Below are positions 38,031-50,700 of a stretch of 64,000 nt of DNA, in pieces (within the stretch, counting starts at the first letter, position 1; each line of letters starts with the position of its first letter). Location: NCBI GenBank assembly GCA_028274465.1, contig CM051458.1, positions 18,367,566-18,431,565 of the forward strand, given 5' to 3'. The translations under genes and the position numbers were made by a program. Below the pieces are notes generated by a model. That model was not told the DNA's origin and did no database searches. It was given only the letters and a program-made list of their open reading frames with translations. This stretch comes from Plantago ovata (taxonomy: Eukaryota > Streptophyta > Magnoliopsida > Lamiales > Plantaginaceae).

Positions 38031-39330
38031 ATCCATGGTATGCAGATATAGTAAACTATTTGGCTATGAATATTTTCCCCACTAACTTTTCAGCCTCGGA
38101 CAAGAGAGCTCTTGCCAAGCAATGCAGGACTTACATATGGGATGATCCGCATCTATTCAAGGAAGGAGCTGATGGGATTCTAAGAAGATGCGTGCCACAA
38201 GAAAGAGCAACAAAGTGTACTGAGCCATTGCCATGAGCTTAATTGTGGAGGGAACTATAGTGGATTGAAAACAGCACGCAAGGTACTGCAAGCAGGATTT
38301 TTATGGCCAACAATATACAAAGATGCTCGAAGTTTTGTGAAGAATTGTGACCCATGTCAACGAGGTGGTGGTATCGGCAAGAAAGATGAAATGCCCCTTC
38401 AAGGAAATCTAGTGGTAGAACCTTTCGATGTATGGGGCATTGATTTTATGGGACCATTTCCAAACAGTGGAGGCTATGAATACATTCTTGTTGTAGTGGA
38501 CTATGTGACTAAATGGGTGGAGGCAATTCCTACAAAAACAAATGACGGCGCAGTGGTTATGAAGTTCTTGAAGGAAGTAATATTCTCGAGATTTGGGTGC
38601 CCTAGGACAATCATCAGCGATGGTGGGTCACACTTCGTCAATAGAACGTTTGCCTGCCTTCTTAAGAGATATAGTGTCCACCATAGTATCGCTACACCTT
38701 ATCACCCACAGACGTCGGGGCAAGTCGAAGTCCGCAACCGTCAAATCAAGAGGATCCTGGAGCGAGTAGTGAAGCCTAGTAGGAAGGATTGGGCAGGAAA
38801 ATTGAATGATGCACTTTGGGCATACTGGACCACCTACAAGACGGTGATCGGGACCACTCCGTACAGACTTGTGTATGGGAAAGCATGTCATCTTCCCGTA
38901 GAACTAGAACACAAGGCATATTGGGCCATAAAACCACTCAATCTTGATATGGGAAAAGCTGGCGAGGAACGATTGTTGCAACTAGAGGAGCTTGATGAAT
39001 TACGACTAGGTGCTTATGAAAATGCCAAGATCTACAAGGAATGTACTAAGAAGTATCATGATCGTGGTATAGTACGTAAGGAATTGATTCCTAGACAAAA
39101 AGCTTTGGTATTTAATTCTCGCCTTCGACTATTTCCTGGAAAGCTCCGTACTCGCTGGGATGGACCGTACGAAATTATCGAAGTTGCTCCTCATGGAGCT
39201 GTAAAACTCTTTGATCCAAAAACGGGCAATACCTTCAAGGTGAATGGCCAGCGAGTGAAGCTGTACTTCGAGATATATAGTGATCAAAGGAGGTTGATCA
39301 CCTTGAGCTTACCCTTCCGCCTCCACTGAA
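38030..39330 (+). other. Integrase region of the complete Athila element
   Basis: The zinc-binding region includes NCDPCQRGG. The catalytic core has [19 protein letters not shown] and [12 protein letters not shown]. The C-terminal part has [16 protein letters not shown]. No chromodomain is seen. Confidence 0.88.
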
Positions 39331-40719
39331 GGTTAGTGTGTTTTCTCACGAGTTGATTAAGTATAATAGGTCACTTATACAAGCATTAGCTCTCACCTTG
39401 GATCCACTTTCGACGTTCGGGACGAGCGACGACGTTCAGGTTTGGGAAGGAGGTTATCGATGGTTATCTCTATACTTATCTTGCTTATGATAACTCGTGA
39501 ATTTTTTTTTTTTGCATTTGCACGTTTACTGCTTTCCTAGGATAGTCTTGCATGTTTTATATGGAGTTTAATTGCTGAATTTTTTGAACTTTTTTATTGG
39601 GTAGATCAACCAACTATGCCATTAATCGTATGCTTCATCTCTATGAATTTGTTTGAGGTTTTTCTCGCTTGGCTTGTCACATTTATGTATTGCACTTAGT
39701 TAAGCTTGGTAGTCTCGACATCACTTAGTGGTGTTTTCTCTACTGCGGTTCACGAAGGCCTTTATAATAGGATGATGCATGTTAGGGTCTTATGGTTGTT
39801 TTCCCGAGGTAATTATGTACCTAAGAGGCAACAAGTCTTAACCATGCTTTGAGATTGCTAAATGCCTAGGAAGGAGGTAGTGTGAGGTTGTGTGATCCTT
39901 TGTTTATAACCTATTCTTCCGAATAGGTTTGGGGAGGGGGGTTGCACCATCATTAGACTTGTTTTCGTTTTTTTTTTCATTTCGTATCGTAAGTTTGTTT
40001 TTCCTTTTCCGTAAATTTTGTACTCCAACCTATTCTTTCAAATAGGTTTGGGGAAGTCGTGTGAGTCATTTTGTTTCTCTTTTTGTTATGCTACTGCTGG
40101 CTAGAAAAAAAAAAAAAAAAAAAAGAAAGGAAAATTCCGTAAAAAAGAGAAAAAAAAAGAAAAAAAGAAACTGGAAAGAAAAAAAGAAAGAAAAAAGAAA
40201 AGACCCCAAAAAGCAAGGAAGGGTCCAAAAAAGGAAAGCCAAATAGCAGTTTAGCAAAGTGTTGTGTCTCATTTTCCAATTCTTGTAATGTTCGTAATCG
40301 TGTTGTGATTTTCTATTTTTTGTCTTTTGTTCTTGAGTGTCATCTGTTCTAGACCACCCTCGTCCTGCCATTCAGGAAGTGGTGAATAGCTTAAGACTTT
40401 ACTTGAGAGATGGGTAGAATAGGGGAGTGTTATCTTTTTTATAGGGAACCCTCCTTCGTTTGATGAGAGCCAGTACTGGTTCGACCTCTTTGAGAGAAAG
40501 TCTTAACATGGTGGAACAGCAGTAAGTCCTCAGTTTCATAGGCACGGGAAACCATTCGTATCTTAGCATGCTTCATTACGTCGTCACTGACTAGGTCCAG
40601 GTAGAGAATGTTACGAGAGACTATCTTGTCTTGACATAAGTGCTTATGTGGATGTGTATAAGTCAATCGAGGTATTCTTCAACCTATATTCATGCTTTGA
40701 TTTATATGGTTTTTGTTCA

Positions 40720-42962
40720 GATTAGTCACACTATGCAAACAAAATTTCGAGGGGATTTTTTCTCCTAAATTTTCTCATGTTCCCTATTTTTTAGCCGGTT
40801 TTTAACCGTCGACCCGTCTCCGGTGGTGGCTTTTTGTTCATCACGCACTGGATATTACTATTCCTCGTCTCGATTCGAGTTCAGGGTCACCGGAATCGTA
40901 TCAATCCGACACCGAACGCGCCCTATAAGACATTTTCAGTTTGACACCGTTTTATTCTCTAGGGTTTCTGCCGTCCGCTATTTTTGGCCACCAGTCTCCG
41001 GTGACAGAGAATCTATAGCCACGCGCCACGTCATTGTTTAGCACATCGTGAGTCGAATTCAGGGACACCGGAATCACTCCGATACGATATCGGACGCTCC
41101 GTGCAACATCTTTTCCGTCCGACGGCGTCCAGAGTTTTATAAGTTTAAGATTCTGCAAATTTATACATTCTCTGTTTCTGGCTTTCACTCTCCGTCGGTG
41201 ACTCCACCTTTGACACGCGCCCGTCCATCAAAAGTTTCTTCTCAAGAGCTTCGTATCAGTACCAAGATCGTTATTTTTGGCCCAAAAACGCGCCCTGTAC
41301 GATTTTCCGTTCCAGGCTATATCAATTTCTTTCGACTTCAATGGCAGCCTCTCAACGCACGGCGGCTCAGATTCTTTCAACACCCACTCCTATGGGTCCA
41401 AACCAGCCTGCTTGGACCTTGAAAGGTCCCAAGTTCACGCCGGTTCGAAAAGGTAACTCTGTATCTATTACATTAGATGCGAATTTCTATAATACGCAAG
41501 TTGATTCTTGTTCTCGTTTTGCTTGTATCGGTCGATTGATAATGGCTAAGGGTAATACGCCCCTGAAATACCATGATCTCAAGACCTCATTGTAGGCTAT
41601 TTGGGAGGATACGGCATGGCATATGCTTGCCATTGGTCACGGTTTCTTTGTTTTTCAGTTCGCTACAGAGGAGCTACGCAACAAAGTTTTAGATTCTGGA
41701 ATGTTTAAACTTAAGCTTGGAACGGTTTATATGCAACCATGGGTTCCGGATTTCAATCCATCAAAGGCTGCCACAACTCATGCTAAGGTGTGGATTCGTC
41801 TTCATGGATTGAGATTTGAATTCTTACATCGATCTATCATTCTAAGCTTGGCATCGGCTTTTGGGCAACCAATTACTCTAGACACTGGCTCACTGGATCG
41901 TTGCTTCGGTTCATACGTTCGAGTCTTAGTAGATGTGGATCTCTCCCAAGAGCTGGACGCTTTTATAATGCTCGAAACCCCGATGGGTGCTATCCGTATT
42001 GACATGTCAATGGAAAAAGTTCCAGACTTTTGCAAAAATTGTATGTCCATAGGACATTTAGCCACCTCTTGTCGACGTTCTACACCTCGTTCTACTTCTG
42101 CTCCAGAACAGGTTACTATCAATTCTATACAAGTGTTACCAGATGTTCATCACAATGTATCCTCAGTATCTCCTTCGGCTCATGTTGAGACTCGACCCTT
42201 AACCAATACAGCTCCAGGAATTCTATCGATCCAGACTGATACTTCGCCAACTATTCAAACTAATTCTCAGCCAATGCAACCCGGGGGGGATGATTCCATC
42301 ATTGATAATGCGGGATTTAAGGCTGTTTTTCCTAGAAGAGACAGGGGTCTACCTCGTCGTCTACCTCCTACTAGGCCCTCCTCTTCTATCATGTCGAAGG
42401 TTTTTGCTGCAACAAATAACCAGTTCACACCTTTAACTGGTTTGGAAGTTACGAATGATAGCGTCGTCTCACATGTTGAAGCTCCTCTGGTCGATGGTCA
42501 CACTTCTGATTGCGACTCTGAGGCCTCTCTGGATCCGGGAGATAATTCTGTAGTGCATGATTCTATCCGTGATTCTATTGGCCTGGAAAAAGAACGCCGC
42601 TTGCTGGCCAGAGCCAACATGGACATTGCAGTTAAGCACTCTTGGGCTGATCTTATGGAAGCTGAGGAATGAGTTTGATTGTATTGTTGATCTGGTGGTT
42701 TGGGGCGTCTCCGGACACCCTCACTATCTTACGCAACGTTAACACTCAGGCACTCTTTTTCCCATTCATAGGTTTTTCCCACTGGGTTTACTATGAATGG
42801 GTTTTAACGAGGCTCGTGGTTGCAACCAGGAATCGCTTTTCCTGGGTTTAGTTTTCTTGTTTACTTTATTGTTTTTCAGTCCGGTTGTGGACTTGAGCTT
42901 TGCTCATGACTCTTGTACTTTACTTTCTTTCATTTAATATACGTTCGGCTTATTCAAAAAAA
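40720..42962 (+). mobile_element. LINE-type element with ORF1 only, perfect 16-bp target duplication
   Basis: Flanked exactly by ATATGGTTTTTGTTCA (40704-40719 and 42963-42978) and ending in A8. The sister sequence near 5.56 kb shows the uninterrupted target. The order is a GC-rich 5' leader (620 bp), ORF1, then about 290 bp of 3' sequence. The endonuclease/reverse transcriptase ORF2 is wholly absent, so it must have been moved by another LINE's machinery. The presence of a full leader argues against simple 5' truncation, the usual fate of LINE copies. Confidence 0.88.
41341..42672 (+). pseudogene. LINE ORF1 protein (DUF4283 and CCHC zinc knuckle)
   Basis: 443 codons from ATG 41341 to TGA 42672, kept in one frame except for an in-frame TAG at 41593-41595, which looks like a CAG (Gln) change in DLKTSL-Q-AIWEDTAW. 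The N-terminal half (residues about 60-220) resembles the DUF4283 domain of plant LINE ORF1 and related proteins (FVFQFATEEL, WVPDFNPSKA, VWIRLHGLRFEFL). A zinc knuckle CKNCMSIGHLATSC (CX2CX4HX4C) follows at about residue 231, then a Ser/Thr/Pro-rich tail. It would bind RNA. A single stop suggests recent loss. Confidence 0.85.
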
Positions 42963-43112
42963 ATATGGTTTTTGTTCATATGTTTCTTGGTAGATTCAGT
43001 AGATTAGTTCATTTTATTTGGCATGAAACTTCATTTTGTATCTTGCATTGTTTTTTGTATTAGAGTCTAGCTTAGTTGCTTGAGGACAAGCAAAGGTTCG
43101 GTTTGGGGAGTT

Positions 43113-44376
43113 TGATGAATGTGTATTTTACACTTTCATTCGAGTCTTTTTCACCTAATTAGCTATCCTCTATGTTAATTTAGCTATATTTTAGTACATT
43201 TTATTAGAATAGTGTCACGTTTCCCTTTAGATTTTATTTTACAGGTTTTGGTTGAAAATCGAAGATTTCCGGGCAATTATATTGATGTTGACAAGGAATT
43301 GGTGTTCCAGAAGCCTATTTGGAGTATCTGAAGGTTTCCGGATAGGATGTGGAGTCTAGGGGCCGAATCTGGAGGTTAGAAGGCCACTAGAAGACAGAAA
43401 CCGAGTCCGAAAAGGGGAAGAAATCCAAAAACGCATCGAAAACGTGGAATTCCGCGAAAAAGTCTCTGGGGCGAACCGCCCGGTGTGTGGGGCGAATCTT
43501 ATTCGAGGCCTATATATCGTTGCTCAGATTTTTCTCCGAAATTCATACTTTTCCAGACCTACTTTCTCACCTTTCTCTGTAGTTTTAGGTAGGGACTTCC
43601 CAGAGCCTGTTCTGGGGGTTCGTAGCTTAGGGAACTCTTTTTCATAGCAGTTTGGAGCTCGTAGGATCGCAATTCTCCGGAGATTGACAACCTTCGGTAA
43701 CTTTGTATCTTACAGTTTATTCTACTTATTTTTATTTATCTTTCAACATGTTTTCTTCTATGATTTCTGTTGATTGCATGCCTATTATGAGTAGCTAAAT
43801 TTATCGTTGGTGGTAGTATGTGAATTCTTAGCGAAGGGAAGATAACGATGCTAATGGCTACATCGCGCATTATACTCCGTGTTATTGCTTTATTTCGTTG
43901 ATCAGGCTTAAACCCAAATACTCGTATGCTGTATTAATTATTATGCACAATTGGACCCTCGTCGACCTGTACGCGAGTTTATTTTTGTAGTGTTGAATAA
44001 TTACGGAACACAATAGGACAATAGTGCTTGACTTGTCAGAATCGTTATCTTCGTAGTGCTTAATAATTTCAACAGGACACTAGATTGATAAAAGATCTCC
44101 ATGCAAGACCGAGGAATTTACGCATGATTATCGACCCGTTATGCTTTGAAGGATCATACTATCACCAATCTCCATTATCTGTTAGAAACCCCTTTGCTAT
44201 TACGTCTGCTGTTTTATATTCTCTAGTTAAATAGATAAAGCTAGTTATAGTCCTGAGAGAACGACACTCGAGTCATTGTACTGCTACACTACGGTTTTCG
44301 TTGTAGTTGTGGATTGCCTTTGGCTAAATAACAAATATATTTGACTGAATCCGGAGCACGACATCCGCGTTCATCA
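43113..44376 (+). repeat. 3' LTR of the complete Athila element (1264 bp)
   Basis: Begins TGATGAATG after GGTTTGGGGAGTT (43100-43112) and ends CGTTCATCA before the target repeat TGTAC. It has one full and one decayed hairpin motif (43468-43494), against four in its partner LTR; the two LTRs otherwise align throughout. Confidence 0.94.
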
Positions 44377-44487
44377 TGTACTTCGATATTGATGAACACG
44401 AGATCGAAGTACATAATATTTGGTTGAGATGGAATTTTAACAAAACAATTATCTAGGCAATTTTGACTATCAATTTTCCAAACTTAT
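44377..44487. other. Host segment after the complete Athila element (right half of the foldback)
   Basis: Contains a perfect 11-bp hairpin stem TGTACTTCGAT (44377-44387) / ATCGAAGTACA (44403-44413), and the outer arm 44416-44429 that pairs with 32569-32582. The next Athila LTR begins only 111 bp on. Confidence 0.75.
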
Positions 44488-45634
44488 TGATGAATGTGTA
44501 TTTTACACTTTCATTCGAGTCTTTTTCACCTATTTTAGCTATCATCTATGTTAATTTAGCTATATTTTAGTACATTTTATTAGAATAGTGTCACGTTTCC
44601 CTTTAGATTTATTTTACAGGTTTTGGTTGAAATTCGGGGATTTCTGGGCAATTATATTGAAGTTGACAAGGAATTGGTGTTCCAGAAGCCTATTTGGAGT
44701 ATCTGAAGGTTTCCGGATAGGATTTGGAGTCTAGGGGTCGAATCTGGAGGTTAGAAGGCCACTAGAAGTCAGAAACCGAGTCCGATAAGGTGAAGAAATC
44801 CAAATTCGCGTCGAAAAACGCGGATTTCTGCGAAAAAGACGGGGGGCGAACCGCCCCATCCTGCGGCGAACCGCCCCGGAGTTTTTTCGGGCCTATATAT
44901 AGTGCTCAGTTTCTCTCCGAAAATCATATCTTTCCAAACCTAGTTTCTCACCTCTCTCTATAGTTTTAGGTAGGAACTTCCCAGGGCCTGACCTGGGAGT
45001 TCCGTAGCTTAGGGGATAATTTTTCATAGTAGTTTGGAGCTCGTAGGACCGCAATCATCCGGAGATTGACAACCTTCGGTAACTTTGTATCTTACAAATT
45101 TTATTCTACTTATTTTATACTCTTTCAATATGTTTTCTTCTATAATTTCTATTGATTGCATGCCTATTATGAGTAGCTAAACTTATCGTTGGTGGTAGTA
45201 TGTGAATTCTTAGCGAAGGGAAGATAATCATGCTAATGGCTATATCGCGCAATATACTCCGTGTCATTGCTTTATTTCGTTGATCAGTTGTAACCAAAAT
45301 TCTCGTATGTTGTATTGATTATTATGCACAATTGGACACTAGTCGACCATCAGCCAATTATCTTCGTAGTGTTGAATAATTACGGAACACATTAGGACAA
45401 CAGTGATTGACTAGTCAGACCAGATTATCTTCGTAGTGCTTAATACTTGCAACAGGACACTAGATTGATTCAAAGATCTCTATGCAAGACCGAGGAATTT
45501 ATGCATGATTATCGACCCGTTATGTTAAGAAGGACCATACTATCACCAATCTCCATTATCTGCTAGAAACCCCCTATCGCTATCTGTCTGCTGTTTTTAT
45601 ATTCTAAATTAGATTTGATAAAGCTAGTTATAGT

Positions 45635-47714
45635 TGTAAGAAAAAATATGGTCAGAGTTACCCCTAGGGTACGCAGCGGAATTTCAAAAATTTTCTTAAC
45701 ATACAGGTTAATTGATTATGTATATGCCGTATATTTTTAAACACGTCAATTAGAAGACTAACCTTACTTCCAAAGCAGCTTCCAAGTCTTCGTAATAATC
45801 CGGTGTATCTTCTCCTTCGTCGAAGTCGAAGATATCTGCAATACTTTGATTATCTGCAAGACAATAAAAGTTAGTTTCCAGCTCCTAGAACCTCAACCTT
45901 GGTATCCACGGATGAACAACCTATCGGAAAGAATGCTAGGATATTCTTTGTGTGACCAAGAAGACGGGGCGGCAATTCCTCCGGTGGTGGCGCGCGCGGG
46001 TGGCTGAAGAGGAGGGGAGAGTTTTTATTTTCTCTAAGAAAACTAGGTAGAATGACTGTCAAAGTCTGTGTCAAAAAAAACTCTCTAATAGTCTACTATA
46101 TATATTAGTCTATAGAAGCATAAAGCATAAGCAATTAGACTTCGTAAAGGAATAAGAATCTAATTCTTATCGCACAAGGAAACCAATATCAAGTCTAGAT
46201 TCATTCCCAATCAAATTAAAACTCAATCAGGAAAATCTAACTTATCCCTGGACTTCTAATAGAGGAAGGAGTCGAACTCGTTCCCCTACTCTATCCATGC
46301 GCGCGCGCGCTTCCTAGGGACAGTAGGTGGGTCCCAATTTTGGGACCCACTTATAGTTCTAAGGCAATTCAAACTCCAAGTAGATTTTGCCCAAGTGCAT
46401 ATGTTAAGTCTAAATTAACATATCCTTTATAATAAAACCTCCATTATATTTCCAAAATATAATCTTTAATTGTATTTACATAAAATACAATTAATCAGTC
46501 AATTCAAAAAATAATTCCAAATCATTAATTGAGCCACTATATATTATAATTAATTCCAAATCAATTATAATCCATCAATCACAAGTAATCCAAAATTAAT
46601 TGCGATTCCATCTTCAAGGATATTCTGATAGGCTGAATCACCACATAGTGTGACCCATAGGGCCTCATCGTATTAAGAAAGTCCTAGACTAGGCAACATG
46701 GAATTCCTAGACGGTTCCATTTCCAATATTAATACGTGAGGACGTTTGAGAGGTTTCTCAAAGCTAACCCTTTCGTTGCGAAGCCTGTTGCGCTCAACGC
46801 GGCGATGGTAACGTCCCTTCATCTGACTTGCTCGAATGTATCTAGGATCGATGAAGTGTCTATCCCAATAATACATCCACGGGCGTCTTCAGTGAGTTGC
46901 ATGGTGAATCCAATATCTATTATGACCATCATAATAATATTGATACGCTGGCCAGCGGTTTTACCATCACAACTATGAACGACTATGAGCAGTGCTCTCC
47001 TATGCTACACTTGAGAGATGAATCCTTCACAGAATCACTTATCACCCCCATTTGTATGTAGCCATAATCCTGGATCGTGTCTTAGGTCAGCTGCTTATTC
47101 AAAGCTGACATCGACGGGTCCACCAAGGATATGGGGCAACAAATGTGATGATAAAGTCCTGTAAGTACAAAGGACGAATGACATCACTTCGACAACTCAC
47201 CGGTTCCCATAGACACGTCGGTGTAGAGTATACATCGATGGGAGTGTCCGGTGGGTACTTCCATTGTTCGATAAAGCTTCTTCGAACAACTATGCGCTGT
47301 TATGGGAACATTCCTTGATTGTCCAACAATCCGTTTCGTGGCCGTGGGATCGGCTCACACTTGCTCCAACAAGTATAACCTCCACGCATACTAGTCTTGT
47401 CAGGTTCATTCAGACCCCCACATCCGAGATGAACCACGACTAGGGAGAGTTTGGGATAGATGATAACTCACATAGCTCCCACTAACTGTGTGATCGGTCA
47501 TCTATCCGAGGGGACATGTTTAATATCAATACAGACAGTAATAAAGATATGACATGCTGCATCCTGGTGTAATATAAATATGAAAGCGATACTCAATAGT
47601 AAAATGCAACAAACATATATTATATTACGTTGACCTGTGTAATAGTACATATATGCCCTCTATAAGGGCACCATGCCCTTAGTAAGGACTGTCTCTAGGA
47701 CATATACACTATCA
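45635..47714 (-). repeat. Copia 3' LTR, about 2.08 kb
   Basis: The portion at about 47.1-47.7 kb is repeated at 50.7-51.3 kb as the partial 5' LTR. It includes a short GC-alternating run (about 46299-46311) and an AT-rich middle; no gene is supported in it. Confidence 0.85.
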
Positions 47715-50700
47715 ATCTCCCACTTGGACTAGAGCCAGTCACCTTTATGCCTAATTCCTAGATTAGCATAATGTCTTAAGTGGACTTCCACTGATAAGAC
47801 CTTGGTGAAAGGATCTGCCACGTTGTCCGTGGTAGAGACACGTTCTATACTAACTTCTCCTGTATCAATAATCTCACGTATAACGTGATACTTTGTAAGT
47901 ACATGTTTGTTCTTGTTTGTAGATCTACGCTCCTTAGCTTGAGCGACGGCGCCCCTATTGTCCCAATAAATCGTTATTGGACTAGGAGCAGGAACAACCC
48001 TCAATTCCTTCAAGAACTCTGAAATCCAGACAGCTTCTTTCGAAGTTTCTGATCCAGCAATGTACTCGGCTTCTGTGGATGAGTCAGCAATCGTGGCTTG
48101 CTTAGAACTCTTCCAACATATAGCTCCTCCGTTCAATTTGAATACGTATCCTGTCTGTGACTCAAAGTCATCAGGATCTGATTCAAATCCAGCGTCGACA
48201 TAACCAGACATCTTTAATTCTGGTTCTCCACCAAACACCAAGAACATTTCCTTAGTCCGTCGAAGGTACTTAAGAATGTTCTTTACAGCAGTCCAGTGAG
48301 GTACTCCTGGATTCTGTTGGTGTCGACAAGTGACACTAAGCGCATATGCCACATCGGGCCTTGTGCAATTCATTGCATACATTATAGACTCTACTGCCGA
48401 AGCATAGGGCACACGACTCATTGCATTTCTTTCTTCATCAGTTTTAGGACCATCCTTAACTGATAAGACAATCCCACGCCTAGCTGGGAGAAAGTATCTC
48501 TTTGAGTCGTCCATCTTATAACGCTTTAGTATTTTGTCAATGTAGGTGGACTGTGTCAATCCTAACATCCTCTTGGATCTATCTCTATAGATCTTGATCC
48601 CTAGGATGTTCACCCAAGTCCTTCATTGAGAAGGTACTTGATAACCAAACTTTAGTCTCTTCTAGCATAGAGACATTGTTTCCCATGATCAAAATGTCAT
48701 CAACATAGATGATCATGAAAACGACTCTCTTGTCGCTGTGCCTAGTGTAGACACAGGGATCTTCCTTGCTTCTGATGAAGTCAAACGATTTGACAGCTTC
48801 ATCAAAGCGGATATTCCAGCTCCTAGACGCTTGCTTTAGCCTATAGATGGATCTCTGTAATTTACATACAGCAGTTGGCCTGGTTTTACTAATAAAACCT
48901 TCCGGCTGTACCATATAGACCTATTCCTCAAGGTTGCCATTGAGGAAGGAAGTCTTTACATCCATCTGCCCAATCTCATAATCATAGTAGGCAGCTATCG
49001 CAAGTAGAATTCGAATGGACTTCAATTTTGCTACCGGTGAAAAGGTTTCATCGTAATCGATGCCATACCTTTGCGTGTAGCCTTTCGCCACAAGCCTAGC
49101 TTTGTGCGTTTGTACCTTGCCATCGGCATCTGTCTTTCGTTTAAAGACCCATTTGCACCCAATAGGTCTAACCCATTGGGGCAAGTCTACCAAGTTCCAA
49201 ACTTGGTTCAGGTACATGGAGTCCATTTCCAATTCCATGGCCTCTTGCCATTTGTCTGAGTCAATATCAATTATTGCCTCTTTGTAGGTCTCGGGATCTT
49301 CCCGGTCTGATAAACCGACATCAAGTTCACTGATGTCTTCTATCATAAGGCTTTGCTTCTGAGGTCCTTTTAGGATCCTCTTCGACCTACGGAGCTCGAC
49401 TGGTTCTGGTGCTTTTCTTTTCTGGATTCGTGTAACATGAACATTATCAGTGGGCACTGATGCAGCTAGTCGCACCACGCGACCCTGTTCCCTAGCGGGA
49501 GGCTGCTCTTGTGCAACTCGTTGCACAGTTTGATTGACAACGGGTTCTATTGGTGTGGTTTCAACTGTTGATCTAATCACAGGACTCCCACTGACTATGA
49601 CATGCCTAGCAAGTGTCATATCATTACCCTTGTCTGCTTCGAAAGCTCCCACTGAACTTGAGTCCAAATCAGAAGATTTAGAGAACTCATGTTCGCGCGT
49701 GTCAAAGTCTTGAATTTCTTCAAGTTCTATCATGTCATCTAACCTCTCTTCTTCGAGGTATTCTGCTTCTAAAAACTTAACGTTTCTAGATACTATCACC
49801 TAGTGATCTTTAGCATGATAGAATTCATAGCCTCTCGTCTAACGAGGATAGCCTATGAAATATACTTTGACACCCTTGGCATCTAACTTATCAGTGAGCA
49901 TCAGTTTGACTATCGCAAGACAGCCCCATGGTCTAAGATAGCCCAGTGAGGGCTTCTTTCCTTTCCATAACTCACAAGGAGTTTTCTCCACTGATTTAGA
50001 TGGTACACGGTTCAGAATGTAGATTGCAGTTTGAAGTGCATATCCCCATAGATGTTTTGGAAGAGTCGAGAATCCAATCATTGATCTCACCATGTCTAAC
50101 AGGGTTCGATTCCTTCTCTCAGACACACCATTTAACTATGGTGTTCCAGGAGGAGTCCATTGCGATTGAATTTCATTTCCTTCAAGTAGTCGATAAATTC
50201 TTCACTAAGGCATTCACCTCCTCGATCTGATCGAAGAGTGACTATCCTTAGGTTCAATTCATTCTCGACCTCATTCCTAAACTCCTTGAATTTCCAAAGG
50301 TCTCGGATTTATTTGTCATAAGATAAATATATCCATACCTTGAGAAATCGTCACTAAAGGTAACGAAGTAAGGATAACCCCCACACGCATGGACTTTAAA
50401 GGTCCACATACATCGGTATGTATGAGCTCTAAGCAGCGAGTGGCACGAACACCTTGTCCAACAAAAGGTTTGTTCGTCATCTTACCCTTAACACATGATT
50501 TGCATGTACCATATGATTCAAAATCCAATTGGTCTAAGTAGTCCAACTTCCTTAGTCTTTGAATCTGTGTTTCATTGATATGGACTAGCCAACAATGCCA
50601 TAGATAAGATGGATTATTCTTCCTACTTGAAGACGGTTGTTTGTTATGTATTTGAAATAAAGGTAGACTACTTTAAAAAATATATAAACCATTCTTCCTA

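Larger units (their letters stand above)
39330..43112 (+). other. 3' untranslated region of the complete Athila element
   Basis: This long stretch has no envelope-like frame. It holds a GGTTTGGGAAGGAGG run (39439), two hairpins AACCTATTC/GAATAGGTT-type (39908-39929, 40027-40048), each followed by TTGGGGAGG or TTGGGGAAG, a purine tract (40105-40245), the LINE (40720-42962) and the polypurine tract at 43100-43112. Confidence 0.8.
32643..44376 (+). mobile_element. Athila-lineage Ty3/Gypsy retrotransposon, structurally complete, with nested LINE
   Basis: Both LTRs, primer site, gag, protease, reverse transcriptase, RNase H, integrase and polypurine tract are present in the expected order, and TGTAC flanks the element exactly (32638-32642 and 44377-44381). 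The total is 11.7 kb, of which 2.24 kb is a later LINE insertion. An Asp-tRNA primer site, LTRs over 1.2 kb, a DLGASINLMP protease motif and an FMDDFS RT motif point to Athila in the non-chromovirus branch. No envelope-like frame is seen after integrase. By eye the LTRs differ by about 25 substitutions over 1.25 kb, roughly 2%, suggesting about a million years at rates often used for plants (crude). It is a fossil with a few breaks in its coding part. Confidence 0.93.

Noticed and set aside
46673-46978. Open frames inside the Angela-like LTR
   Set aside because: They lie wholly in LTR sequence with no protein motif.
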